A DNA stretch of 64,000 nucleotides, from NCBI RefSeq assembly GCF_024662215.1, contig NZ_CP096115.1, forward strand, positions 2,108,001 to 2,172,000. The letters are read 5' to 3'. Position 1 is the stretch's first letter, and each line of letters begins with the position of its first letter. This stretch comes from Methanoplanus endosymbiosus (GTDB lineage Archaea > Halobacteriota > Methanomicrobia > Methanomicrobiales > Methanomicrobiaceae). Below the pieces are notes generated by a model. The model was given only the letters and a program-made list of their open reading frames with translations, had not been told where the DNA came from and made no database searches. This document shows positions 35,085-43,890 of the stretch, piece by piece. The position numbers were made by a program, and so were the translations under genes.

Positions 35085-36167
35085 ATGATTGAGATTGATA
35101 ATATCCATAAAAGTTTTGAGGCCAATAATGTCTTAAAAGGTGTTTATGCCGATATAAATAAGGGTGAAATATTCACAATAATCGGCCCTTCAGGGCAGGG
35201 TAAATCGACCCTTTTAAGAATTCTCAATACTCTTGAAAGGCCAACGTCCGGTCAGATTTTTTTTGACAGCAATGACCTTTTTTCCGGAAAAAAAACGCCT
35301 GTGGAAGTGAGAAGGCGTATGTCTATGGTCTTTCAGAAGACTGCTGTCTTTGATATGAATGTCTTTGACAATATTGCAATCGGGCTTAAATACCGTGGTT
35401 ACAGTAAAACTGATATCAATGAAACTGTAAGCCGGGCACTTGATGAGATTGGACTGTCAGGGTATGGCGGGAGAAGTGCCAGGACACTTTCCGGAGGGGA
35501 GATGCAGAGAGTTGCCCTTGCAAGGGCAATTGTCTCCAAACCGGATGTTCTGTATCTTGATGAACCAACGGCAAGTCTTGATCCTGTAAATACGGAAAAG
35601 ATTGAAGATCTGATCCTGCATTACAATAAGGAATACGGAACCACGATTGTCATGTCAACCCATGACATGCTTCAGGGGCAGAGGCTCTCAGACAGAATCG
35701 GTGTCATGATGGATGGCAGATTCCTCCAGATTGCAACTCCGGATGAGATATTCTCAAGGCCGGGCAATGAGAATGTTGCACGTTTTATTGGAATTAATAA
35801 TGTCTTTTACGGGACTATTAAGGAAAAGTACAGCGACGGGGTCAATGGTACCTTAAAATCCGGAAATGTGACTCTTATCGTTAAAAGTGAATTTAAATTC
35901 GGTGACAGGGTGACATTCTGCATCAGGCCTGAAGAGATCACTGTTCATAACCACAGGGCAGAACCGATAAAAGGCAGAAATATGCTCCCCGGAAAAATTG
36001 CCGGCATTCACCGGCAGGGCAGGATGATGTATGCTGATATTGATGCAGGGATAAGGATCAGCGCTATGGTTACCTGGGAGCAGTATGAGGGAAGCGGGTT
36101 TGAGGAAGGGGATGATGTTATGATCTCATTTAAACCCAGGTCGGTATTTGTTATGGGAAAAATGTGA
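35085..36167 (+). CDS. tupC: Tungstate ABC transporter ATPase TupC
   Basis: This protein of about 360 residues has Walker A GPSGQGKSTLL, signature LSGGEMQRVALA, Walker B VLYLDEPTASLD and a His-loop near MSTHDM. A C-terminal regulatory extension of about 120 residues resembles the TOBE/mop region that can bind oxyanion (RNMLPGKIAGIHRQGRMMYA). I prefer ATG 35085 just past the tupB stop; a TTG at 35076 overlapping that stop is an alternative. A separate wtp gene set follows after a gap of about 90 bases. Confidence 0.92.
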   Translation: MIEIDNIHKSFEANNVLKGVYADINKGEIFTIIGPSGQGKSTLLRILNTLERPTSGQIFFDSNDLFSGKKTPVEVRRRMSMVFQKTAVFDMNVFDNIAIGLKYRGYSKTDINETVSRALDEIGLSGYGGRSARTLSGGEMQRVALARAIVSKPDVLYLDEPTASLDPVNTEKIEDLILHYNKEYGTTIVMSTHDMLQGQRLSDRIGVMMDGRFLQIATPDEIFSRPGNENVARFIGINNVFYGTIKEKYSDGVNGTLKSGNVTLIVKSEFKFGDRVTFCIRPEEITVHNHRAEPIKGRNMLPGKIAGIHRQGRMMYADIDAGIRISAMVTWEQYEGSGFEEGDDVMISFKPRSVFVMGKM

Positions 36168-36255
36168 ATCTGTCTTATTTTTATCACCGTCATCATTGTT
36201 TCAAAAAAATTAGAATCAAAAGATAATAAAAGGTAAACAGTCTAAAATTTACATT

Positions 36256-37356
36256 ATGAAAAAGTTTATGGGATTTTTTCTGGTTGCTGCACTGATATGT
36301 GCAACAGTCATGATGTGTGGATGCACAGGCACAGGAGATAACACTCCGGCTGCAACACCCACAGAGGCATCAACGGCACAGGCAACTGAGCAGCCAACCG
36401 CGGCTCAGTCAGCATCTGAAAAGACTACTCTTAAGGTATTCCATGCCGGAAGTCTGGCAAGTCCTATGGAGCAGATGGAAGCAGCTTACGAGGCTGAATG
36501 TCCTGATGTCGATGTACAGCTCTATGCAGGCGGCAGCACAAAGCTTGCAAAGGAGATAGTTGAGCTTGGAAAGGTTGCTGATGTCTATGCATCTGCTGAC
36601 TATTCACTTATTCCTGGTCTGATGGTTCCTGACTATGCAGACTGGTATGTGACATTTGCAAAGAACAGAATGGTTCTCTGCTACACAGACAAGAGCAAGT
36701 ATGCAGATGAAGTAACTGCTGACAACTGGTATGAAATTCTTGGAAAAGACGATGTCGCATGGGCATTCTCAGATCCAAACCTTGATCCATGCGGTTACAG
36801 GTCCCTTATGGTCATTCAGCTTGCAGAGTTAAATTACAACGATGAGATGATCTTTGACAACCTTGTCGGAGTAAGAAGCGGCATATCACACACATTTGAT
36901 GACGGAGTCTCTACCATTCATGCAAAAGATCCGGCACCTGTGTACCCGCTCTCAATTGATGAGAAGAGTGTAAATCTCATTGCAGGACTTGAGGCAGGAA
37001 ACCTTGATTACGCATGGGAATACATGAGTGTTGCGGAACAGAATGCAGATTCCGGTGTTAAATACATTGAACTTCCGGAGGCAATCGATCTCTCATCCAT
37101 TGACTATGCAGACATATATGCAAAGGTTCAGGTTGAGACTGCCGGCGGAATGATGAAAGGCAAGCCGATTGTATATGGCGTTACAGTTCCTACAACTGCG
37201 GATCAGCCTGAAAATGGAGATAAGTTTGTCGCTATGCTCATCGGTGAGACAGGACAGAAGATCATGGCAGACGCAGGTCAGCCTCCAATTGTTCCTGCAA
37301 CAGGATTCCTTGACATTCCCTCCTCACTCTCAGCACTTGCTGAAATGAGCAGCTAA
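36256..37356 (+). CDS. wtpA: Tungstate/molybdate ABC transporter substrate-binding protein WtpA (ModA-like)
   Basis: This 366-residue lipoprotein (lipobox TVMMCGCTG) has a long Thr/Ala/Gln-rich linker and the WtpA signature LKVFHAGSLASPMEQME, plus YAGGSTKLAKEIVELGKVADVYASADY. WtpA binds tungstate and molybdate tightly with octahedral coordination in known structures. No strong Shine-Dalgarno precedes the ATG. It is followed after 21 bases by a permease gene; a T8 run lies in that spacer (37370-37377 region). Confidence 0.93.
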   Translation: MKKFMGFFLVAALICATVMMCGCTGTGDNTPAATPTEASTAQATEQPTAAQSASEKTTLKVFHAGSLASPMEQMEAAYEAECPDVDVQLYAGGSTKLAKEIVELGKVADVYASADYSLIPGLMVPDYADWYVTFAKNRMVLCYTDKSKYADEVTADNWYEILGKDDVAWAFSDPNLDPCGYRSLMVIQLAELNYNDEMIFDNLVGVRSGISHTFDDGVSTIHAKDPAPVYPLSIDEKSVNLIAGLEAGNLDYAWEYMSVAEQNADSGVKYIELPEAIDLSSIDYADIYAKVQVETAGGMMKGKPIVYGVTVPTTADQPENGDKFVAMLIGETGQKIMADAGQPPIVPATGFLDIPSSLSALAEMSS

Positions 37357-37377
37357 AACCAAACCTATTTTTTTATC

Positions 37378-38190
37378 ATGTCTGCGAAATTTTCCCGCCC
37401 GGACAGCTGCATAATCTCTTTCTCACTCATCGGCGGGCTTATTGTATTTCTGACAGTTCTCTCACTTCTAAATATCACACTTGCACAGCTGGGTGACATC
37501 CCGTATCTCATATCCGTTGCATCAGAGTCAAAGGTGATTGATTCGGTTATTCTCACTCTTGCAGCGGGGCTTAATGCAGTAATACTGCTCCTTATTCTTG
37601 GAACACCCCTTGCATATGTCCTTGCAAGGGTGAATTTCAGGGGTAAGGGATTTATTGAAGGGCTTGTGGATCTCCCGATTATGCTTCCCCATACAGTCGC
37701 CGGAATTCTGGTGTATATTCTCTTCATGAGAAGGGGTATTATCGGTGAACCGCTCGGAACGCTTGGCTTTGTCTTTGAAGATGCATACCTGGGCATTGTC
37801 GCCGCTATGTTCTTCGTATCCTCTCCGTATTACATCAATACAGTCAGGGAGGGTTTTGAGAAAGTGCCCGTTCATCTTGAAAATGTGGCACGGACACTTG
37901 GCGCTACGAGATTTGCAGCATTTCGAAAGATCGTTTTGCCGTTAAGCGTGAGACATATATTCAGCGGCAGTGTCCTTGCATGGGGGCGGGCGATAGGTGA
38001 GTTTGCAGCAGTAATAATGATTGCATATTATCCTATGATAATTTCAACGCTCATATATTACCGGTTCACAACAAGCGGCTTAAAAGAGAGCAGCACTATA
38101 GCTTTTATTATTATTGTGATCTGCTTTGTTGTCTTTGCCGCACTGAGACTGCTGATAAAACGCCTGGAGAATTATGATGAGAGGGTCTGA
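37378..38190 (+). CDS. wtpB: Tungstate/molybdate ABC transporter permease WtpB
   Basis: This 270-residue membrane permease has helices such as FSLIGGLIVFLTVLSLLN and SVILTLAAGLNAVILLLILG, and the EAA-loop VARTLGATRFAAFRKIVLPL followed by WGRAIGEFAAVIM. It belongs to the ModB/CysTW family. The ATPase gene begins near or within its 3' end. It pairs with wtpA and wtpC by position. Confidence 0.92.
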   Translation: MSAKFSRPDSCIISFSLIGGLIVFLTVLSLLNITLAQLGDIPYLISVASESKVIDSVILTLAAGLNAVILLLILGTPLAYVLARVNFRGKGFIEGLVDLPIMLPHTVAGILVYILFMRRGIIGEPLGTLGFVFEDAYLGIVAAMFFVSSPYYINTVREGFEKVPVHLENVARTLGATRFAAFRKIVLPLSVRHIFSGSVLAWGRAIGEFAAVIMIAYYPMIISTLIYYRFTTSGLKESSTIAFIIIVICFVVFAALRLLIKRLENYDERV

Positions 38191-38203
38191 GCAGGAGTTT
38201 ATT

Positions 38204-39265
38204 ATGATAGAATTTGATGATGTAAACCTCTCCCTTGGCAGTTTCAGCCTCTATAATGTCTCGATGAAGATCAATAAAGGTGAATATTTCTTTATAATCG
38301 GACCATCGGGTGCAGGTAAGACAATTCTTCTTGAGACCATAGCCGGACTTCACCTGCCTGATTCAGGAAGGGTTCTGATAAGAGGTGAGGATGTATTCCT
38401 TAAACCTCCGGAGAAGAGGGATATCGCTCTGGTATATCAGGACTATTCTCTCTTCCCGCATATGACTATCTTTGATAATGTGGCATTTGGGCTTAGGATG
38501 GCAAAGAAGAGCCGTGCAGAAGTTAAAGAATCTGTTGGAAGAATGCTGAATCATTTCGGAATCAGTCACCTGAGTGAGAGAAAACCCCTTACTATGAGTG
38601 GCGGCGAACAGCAGAGGGTGGCTCTTGCAAGGGCGCTTGTTATAAATCCGGAAATCCTGCTTCTTGATGAACCACTCTCTGCGATGGACCCTGTCAACCG
38701 TGACCGGTTTATAAAAGATCTTGACAGCATCCACAAAGAGTTTGGAATAACCATAGTTCAGGTGACACATTCAAGGGAGGAGGCGATATCACTTGCAGAC
38801 AGAATTGCTGTTATCGCTGATGGCCGGCTTGAGCAGACCGGAAGTCTGAATGAGGTTTTTAAAACGCCTGCATCGCCGGTTGTTGCCAGAATGGCAGGCA
38901 TTGATAACATATTTGACGGTGTTGTTACAGATGCCGGAGATGATGGCATCTGTCTCATCGATCTCGGAGGGGTCAGCTTAAAAGTGTTATATTCCGGAAA
39001 AAAGGGTGACAATGTCAACCTGTATATCCATGCGTCTGATGTTCTCCTGATGGACAGTATGCCTGAAAATGGTCCGGATAATATTTTAAATGGAAAAATT
39101 GAAGGAATATTTCAGAGAAATAATTATTTCAGGGTCATTGTTGACTGTGGCGAATCTATATATTCCTCCCTTTCTCCAAGGGAGATGGCTGAGAGTAATT
39201 TTAAACCGGGAATGGAGGTCTATGTTGCTTTCAGCTCCGCTAATGTTCATATTACCGGCACATGA
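38204..39265 (+). CDS. wtpC: Tungstate/molybdate ABC transporter ATPase WtpC
   Basis: This protein of about 353 residues is an ABC ATPase: Walker A GPSGAGKTILLE, signature MSGGEQQRVALA, Walker B LLLDEPLSAMD, and His-loop VTHSREEA. A C-terminal mop/TOBE-like region (GPDNILNGKIEGIFQRNNYF) follows. The start at 38204 has AGGAG 38193-38197 upstream and falls 13 bases after wtpB. An ATG at 38174 in the same frame would overlap wtpB and add residues unlike the family. The next gene, MOT1, is convergent. Confidence 0.92.
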   Translation: MIEFDDVNLSLGSFSLYNVSMKINKGEYFFIIGPSGAGKTILLETIAGLHLPDSGRVLIRGEDVFLKPPEKRDIALVYQDYSLFPHMTIFDNVAFGLRMAKKSRAEVKESVGRMLNHFGISHLSERKPLTMSGGEQQRVALARALVINPEILLLDEPLSAMDPVNRDRFIKDLDSIHKEFGITIVQVTHSREEAISLADRIAVIADGRLEQTGSLNEVFKTPASPVVARMAGIDNIFDGVVTDAGDDGICLIDLGGVSLKVLYSGKKGDNVNLYIHASDVLLMDSMPENGPDNILNGKIEGIFQRNNYFRVIVDCGESIYSSLSPREMAESNFKPGMEVYVAFSSANVHITGT

Positions 39266-39343
39266 CATCCCTTAAATGTCCTTAATCATATCTGTATCTT
39301 TTTTTCCTGAAAATAACCCCGGATATTTTTCCCGTAAATATTT

Positions 39344-40465
39344 TTATTTATCCGGAATGGTCTGCCCAATACCTTTTTTTCTGTAAATTTCGATATATGC
39401 AAGCAGCATTCCGGCAATAAAAGCAACGGTCATACCTGCAAATGGTGCAAGTATTGCAGTAATTGCTGTTACCATTACGGAATCTGTATTTGCCGATGCC
39501 TTCAGAAGCGGAATTGCGGCAAAGATTAAAAGACCGCCGAATATCCCCAGTGGAATTATGCCGAGCATCTCAGGTTTTGCAAAAAAGAGGGCCAGTCCGA
39601 GGAAAATTATGCCCGCAATTATATTGCTGCCGCCTGTTCTTGCCCCAAAACGGTGCATTGCACCCATTCCACCTGCACCGTGGCACATCGGAAATCCTCC
39701 CAGTGGGCAGGATATCAGATTCATGAACCCTATCGTTTTGGAGAGTTTGTCTGGGTTTATATCCTTCTTAAAGAGGTCATGGGCCAGCAGTGATGTCGCA
39801 AGAATTGCATTGGTAAGGGTGAGCGGGATCTGCGGGATGACCAGATTCCATGAGGAGAATGCAAAGTCGTTCACATCCGGAATTATTACCTGCGGAAGGG
39901 CAATAAAGCTCATCTCCGGAATTCCGGCTGTCACAATCCCGGCCGCAATTCCGATTCCTACCACTATCAGTGCTGACAGGTCAGGAAATGCGGTCTTCAT
40001 CGTTATAAGGAGGAATATGAGGATAATTATGACTGAAACTGCTGAATAGAAGATGTCGTTTACAACAAAATTCAGTGATGTCTTAAGGAGGAGAAGTGCA
40101 AGCCCTGCCTGTATGCCTCTTATGACATTTTTTGGAATCCATCTCTGAATTTTTGACATTCCTCTGAGATATCCGATTGCGATAAAAATTATTCCGATTA
40201 TAATTCCCGATGCAGCAATCTCAGGAGATGTCAGCCCTTCGGCAATCACTATTGCGCCTATCGCCTTCATAGGTTCGACGGGTACTGGAAGTCTGTACAG
40301 TATGCCAACTGCAGTGTACCAGACCGCAAAGAAAAGTAATATTGTGCCAAGATTGATGTCAGTGACTACTGCAACACCAAATATTATCGGCAGAATTGTG
40401 CCAAAGTCCCCCACTGAGCCTGCTGCCTCATTCAGATTAAATTTAATTCCGTGAATTCTGTTCAG
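39344..40465 (-). CDS. MOT1-type molybdate permease
   Basis: This membrane protein of about 373 residues carries the two MOT1 family motifs: GSVGDFGTILPI at the N-terminus and VPVEPMKAIGAIVIAEG, plus PMCHGAGGMGAMHRFGARTGG. MOT1 is the molybdate transporter first described in plants and algae and related to the SulP family. The first ATG/GTG-type codon (GTG 40414) falls inside the conserved GSVGDFGT motif. The real start is probably upstream, and the only candidates after the in-frame stop are CTG codons. CTG at 40465-40463 lies 7 bases after AGGAGG. The gene is divergent from modA. Confidence 0.85.
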   Translation of the reverse strand: MNRIHGIKFNLNEAAGSVGDFGTILPIIFGVAVVTDINLGTILLFFAVWYTAVGILYRLPVPVEPMKAIGAIVIAEGLTSPEIAASGIIIGIIFIAIGYLRGMSKIQRWIPKNVIRGIQAGLALLLLKTSLNFVVNDIFYSAVSVIIILIFLLITMKTAFPDLSALIVVGIGIAAGIVTAGIPEMSFIALPQVIIPDVNDFAFSSWNLVIPQIPLTLTNAILATSLLAHDLFKKDINPDKLSKTIGFMNLISCPLGGFPMCHGAGGMGAMHRFGARTGGSNIIAGIIFLGLALFFAKPEMLGIIPLGIFGGLLIFAAIPLLKASANTDSVMVTAITAILAPFAGMTVAFIAGMLLAYIEIYRKKGIGQTIPDK

Positions 40466-40727
40466 TTATACTCCTCCTTTCTGGTATGCAGATCTCTGAT
40501 CTTTATCAACCAATCTTCCGCGTATTATTGATCTAAGTTTTCTTCGGATAATTCTGTATTCTGAAAATTTTGTTATTTATTGGTCCTAATCCTAAGGTTT
40601 TTAGTTTATCTCTGTTTAATCTTTTTAATTCTTATTTCTATGTTGTAAATTGTGTTAATTTAATAATGTTAATTTTAAAAAAATTGTAACAATGTATTTA
40701 TTGCGGTGTTTTTTTAGAGATTTATTG
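40466..40727. promoter_or_regulatory. Divergent control region of MOT1 and modA
   Basis: The motif GTTGTAAAT, TGT, GTTAATTTAA (40642-40663) matches a motif upstream of the DUF3344-ECF operon. TGTTAATT occurs twice (40653-40660 and 40667-40674), and ATTGT-A-ACAAT (40683-40693) is a perfect short palindrome near the modA start. Such clustered sites between two molybdate-transport genes suggest a shared metal-responsive operator. No regulator is assigned. Confidence 0.45.
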
Positions 40728-41552
40728 ATGAGTAAGGGTTTTATCCGGTTTTCAGCAATAATTCTGCTTATTGCTGTGATTATGGCCTGTGGCTGTACAT
40801 CAGGAGAGACAAAGGAGAACAAGGCAGAATCCGGCAATTCTGCATCAGATGAGTCTCTTATAGTCTATTGCGGTGCAGGACTCCGTGTTCCTATGGAAAC
40901 TGCGGCAGAAGTCTTTGAGGAGAAGGAAGGTATAAAGATCAAATATTCATACGGCGGTGCGGCACAGCTGCTCTCACAGATGGAACTTCTGGGAGAGGGA
41001 GACCTTTACATGCCCGGTGCAAAGGCATACCTTGACTCTGCGGCAGAGAAGGGATTCGTCTCCGATACCAGGGATGTTGTGTACCATGTGGTGACAATTG
41101 CAGTACAAAAGGGCAATCCAGAGAATATCACATCAGTTGAAGATCTTAACCGTGACGGAATCAGGGTTGGAATCGGCGAACCTGACGGCCCTGCGATTGG
41201 AAAGGCTGCAAAGAAGATCTTTGAGAAGAATGGCATGTGGGAAGATATGCAGGACAATATCGTTGTTCAGTCTGGCACTGTCAATGAACTGCTTGTATTC
41301 CTGAAGATGGACCAGGCTGATGCAGTTGTAATCTTTGAAGATCTCTTAAATGAAGAGAGTATTGAGAAGGTTAATATCCCTGTGGAAGATGGTTTTGTAA
41401 AGATTGTTCCCATTGCAACGCTTGAGTTCAGTGAACATCCTGAAAATGCTAAAAAGTATATGGAATTTGTAGCGTCAGATGAAGGAAAAGAGATCTTCCG
41501 CAATGCGGGTTTTGATACATACCCCTGTGAGAAGTATGCCAATATCAAATAA
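40728..41552 (+). CDS. modA: Molybdate ABC transporter substrate-binding protein ModA, copy 1
   Basis: This lipoprotein of about 274 residues (lipobox VIMACGCTS) has the ModA pattern ESLIVYCGAGLRVPMETAAE, then YSYGGAAQLLSQMELLGEGDLYMPGAKAYLDSAAEKGFV and VGIGEPDGPAIGKAAKKIFEK. It binds molybdate or a related oxyanion. I chose ATG 40728 (MSKGFIRFSA), since the ATG at 40692 would put 12 residues before the signal peptide. A second, similar modA follows at 41671. The first stands alone as to permease, so both probably feed the modB/C pair downstream. Confidence 0.9.
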   Translation: MSKGFIRFSAIILLIAVIMACGCTSGETKENKAESGNSASDESLIVYCGAGLRVPMETAAEVFEEKEGIKIKYSYGGAAQLLSQMELLGEGDLYMPGAKAYLDSAAEKGFVSDTRDVVYHVVTIAVQKGNPENITSVEDLNRDGIRVGIGEPDGPAIGKAAKKIFEKNGMWEDMQDNIVVQSGTVNELLVFLKMDQADAVVIFEDLLNEESIEKVNIPVEDGFVKIVPIATLEFSEHPENAKKYMEFVASDEGKEIFRNAGFDTYPCEKYANIK

Positions 41553-41670
41553 ATTCTGATTTTTTTGGATAATGGTGTTAATCTAGCTTTAAATATGTGT
41601 GTTAAGTTAATGTGGTTAATTCTGCACATATGAGTAAATTATTTTATCAGTTGTAATGGAGATATTTGTT

Positions 41671-42507
41671 ATGCATAAAAAGCTATTGTTGGTTTTTACT
41701 GTGTTTGCAGCCTTTGCACTCATCCTGGGTGCAGGCTGTGTCTCCGGAAATTCCGGAGAGGAAAAGGATGCGGGGGCACAGGCCTCCGGAGGCGAAGAAT
41801 TATCTGAAGAGTCACTTATTGTTTACTGTGGCGCGGGTCTCCGCGTTCCGATGGACAATATAGCAGAGGCATTTGAAGAGCAGAAGAATGTGAAGATTAA
41901 GTACACCTACGGCGGGTCTGCTCAGCTTCTCTCACAGATTGAGCTGTTGCAGGAAGGAGATGCCTACATGCCCGGAGCAAAGTCATATATTGACTCTGCT
42001 GTGGAGAAAGGCTTTGTATCTGACAGCAATGATGTTGTTTATCATGTGATGACAATTGCTGTTCCTAAGGGTAATCCTAAGAATATTACATCTCTTGAAG
42101 ACCTGACAGAAGAAGGTCTCAGGGTAGGCATCGGCGAACCTGACGGCCCTGCGGTTGGAAAGGCAGCAAAAAAACTCCTTGAGAAGAATAATCTATGGGA
42201 AGGCATTCAGGATAATATCGTTGTTCAGTCCGGCACTGTCAATGAACTTCTCGTCTATCTCAATATGGATCAGACAGATGCGGTAATCATCTGGGAAGAT
42301 CTCTTAAACGAAGAGACTATGGATAAGGTGGATATTCCTGTGAGTGCGGGTTTTGTCAAGGTTGTTCCGGTTGGTATGCTGACATTTACGGAGAAAGAAG
42401 ATACTGCAAAGCAGTTTATTGATTTTGTATCTTCAGATGCCGGTAAGGCATACTTTGAGGAAGCAGGTTTTGACACTTATCCGTGTGATAAGTATTCAGA
42501 TCTGTAA
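41671..42507 (+). CDS. modA: Molybdate ABC transporter substrate-binding protein ModA, copy 2
   Basis: This lipoprotein of about 278 residues (lipobox ILGAGCVSG) is strongly similar to the copy at 40728: the same ESLIVYCGAGLRVPM, YGGSAQLLSQIELLQEGDAYMPGAKSYIDSA and VGIGEPDGPAVGKAAKKLLEK. The start at 41671 has GGAG at 41658-41661 upstream; ATG 41656 is less likely. A copy with a distinct linker and altered side chains may differ in affinity or in ligand (molybdate versus tungstate). It is followed by trmO/tsaA, modB and modC. Confidence 0.9.
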   Translation: MHKKLLLVFTVFAAFALILGAGCVSGNSGEEKDAGAQASGGEELSEESLIVYCGAGLRVPMDNIAEAFEEQKNVKIKYTYGGSAQLLSQIELLQEGDAYMPGAKSYIDSAVEKGFVSDSNDVVYHVMTIAVPKGNPKNITSLEDLTEEGLRVGIGEPDGPAVGKAAKKLLEKNNLWEGIQDNIVVQSGTVNELLVYLNMDQTDAVIIWEDLLNEETMDKVDIPVSAGFVKVVPVGMLTFTEKEDTAKQFIDFVSSDAGKAYFEEAGFDTYPCDKYSDL

Positions 42508-42541
42508 ATTAATATAATATTAACTGTTTTTTGGTGCTATT

Positions 42542-43084
42542 ATGGCTTTTAATGAAGATATTGGGAGAGTTAAGGAGATGGAAATATGCTACCGTCCAAT
42601 CGGGATAATCCATTCGGAGCATACGATACAGGAGGATACCCCGATACAGGGAATATTCAATCCTTCAAAAGGTTATATTGAGATATTCGATGAATTTGTC
42701 CCTGGTCTTAAAGATGTCGAAAACTTCTCCCATCTGATACTGCTGTATCATTTTGACAGGGCAGGTAAATGTGAAATTGTGAGAAAACCATTCCTCGATC
42801 TTGAAGAGGACAGGGGTATATTTTCGATCAGACATTTTAACAGGCCAAATCCGGTAGGATTCTCAATTGTGGACCTATTGTCTGTTAAAGGCAACAGGCT
42901 TGAAATTAGTGCTGTGGATATACTTGACGGCACACCGCTAATTGATATAAAGCCGTATGTCTATCAGTTTGACCACCGTGATGAGGTCAGAAACGGATGG
43001 GTTGATTCGTCACATTCCGAAGAGATAGGAGAATGGAATGCTACTCCAAAAGGGCTAAGGGACAAAGAGAGGACAAATATTTGA
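42542..43084 (+). CDS. trmO: TsaA/TrmO-like tRNA N6-methyltransferase domain protein
   Basis: This 180-residue protein has the TsaA/VirR beta-barrel: YRPIGIIHSEHTIQEDTPIQG, PGLKDVENFSHLILLYHFDR, RHFNRPNPVGFSIVDLL and DILDGTPLIDIKPYV. TrmO methylates t6A37 in tRNA, but archaeal relatives are often found in molybdate-transport operons, where their role is unknown. The start may be ATG 42542 or ATG 42578; GGTG precedes the first. Its 3' end overlaps modB, so the two are translationally linked. Confidence 0.85.
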   Translation: MAFNEDIGRVKEMEICYRPIGIIHSEHTIQEDTPIQGIFNPSKGYIEIFDEFVPGLKDVENFSHLILLYHFDRAGKCEIVRKPFLDLEEDRGIFSIRHFNRPNPVGFSIVDLLSVKGNRLEISAVDILDGTPLIDIKPYVYQFDHRDEVRNGWVDSSHSEEIGEWNATPKGLRDKERTNI

Positions 43085-43878
43085 AGCCACTCACAAGCTG
43101 GGATGCAGTAAAGGTATTTACTGTATCAGCGGCCCTTATTCTCTCAGCTTTTATTGTTTCATTGCTTATCCTCATTGTAACTCATCCTGATCCATCGTCT
43201 GTTGTACAATCACTTATGAGTGAGGAGATTCAGTTTGCAATATATTTAAGTCTTGTAACTTCTGTCGCATCGACTGCTTTGTGTATAGTTGTCGGTGTTC
43301 CTGCGGCATATGGTCTTGCGAGGTATGATTTTTTTGGGAAAAGCATTGTCAATACGCTTCTTGACCTTCCTCTGGCTCTGCCTCCGCTTGTTGCAGGTGT
43401 GGGTCTGCTTCTGCTCTTCGGAACAACGGCATTTGGAGATGCCCTTGAGAGTATAGGTCTTGTCTTTGTATTCACTCCGCTTGGAATTATCATAGCGCAG
43501 TTCTTTGTAAACCTGCCTTTTATGCTCAGGATAATGAGGTCTACATTTGAGGGGATCAGTCCGAGATATGAGTATGTCGCCCGGACGCTTGGGTGCACCA
43601 ATGCTGAGAGTATTTTCAGGGTTACCATTCCTATGGCTGCGAATGGTTTTTTTGCCGGTGCAGTAATTACGTGGGCAAAGGGTATTGGCGAATTCGGCGC
43701 TGCTCTTATGCTTGCCGGAGCTACAAGGTTTAAAACCGAGACACTTCCGATTTCGCTATTCCTGAATATGTCATGCGGAGATCTTGAAATGGCTATCTCT
43801 GCGGCGATCATCCTGATAGGAATTTCGGTTGTTTCCCTCTATATATTTGAGGTTTATGGAGGATCTGCTAAATTTTAG
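43033..43878 (+). CDS. modB: Molybdate ABC transporter permease ModB
   Basis: This integral membrane permease has helices starting VFTVSAALILSAFIVSLLIL and the EAA-loop YVARTLGCTNAESIFRVTIP followed by WAKGIGEFGAALMLAGATRF. ATG 43033 follows GGAG and lies inside the trmO gene. TTG 43081, which overlaps the trmO stop as TTGA, is a plausible shorter start. It receives substrate from the two ModA proteins upstream. Confidence 0.92.
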   Translation: MECYSKRAKGQREDKYLKPLTSWDAVKVFTVSAALILSAFIVSLLILIVTHPDPSSVVQSLMSEEIQFAIYLSLVTSVASTALCIVVGVPAAYGLARYDFFGKSIVNTLLDLPLALPPLVAGVGLLLLFGTTAFGDALESIGLVFVFTPLGIIIAQFFVNLPFMLRIMRSTFEGISPRYEYVARTLGCTNAESIFRVTIPMAANGFFAGAVITWAKGIGEFGAALMLAGATRFKTETLPISLFLNMSCGDLEMAISAAIILIGISVVSLYIFEVYGGSAKF

Positions 43879-43890
43879 TGGTTTTTTATC

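Noticed and set aside
43230-43811. 193-codon open frame antisense to modB
   Set aside because: It is entirely inside modB on the other strand and reads as low-quality Ser/Pro-rich sequence; a shadow frame.
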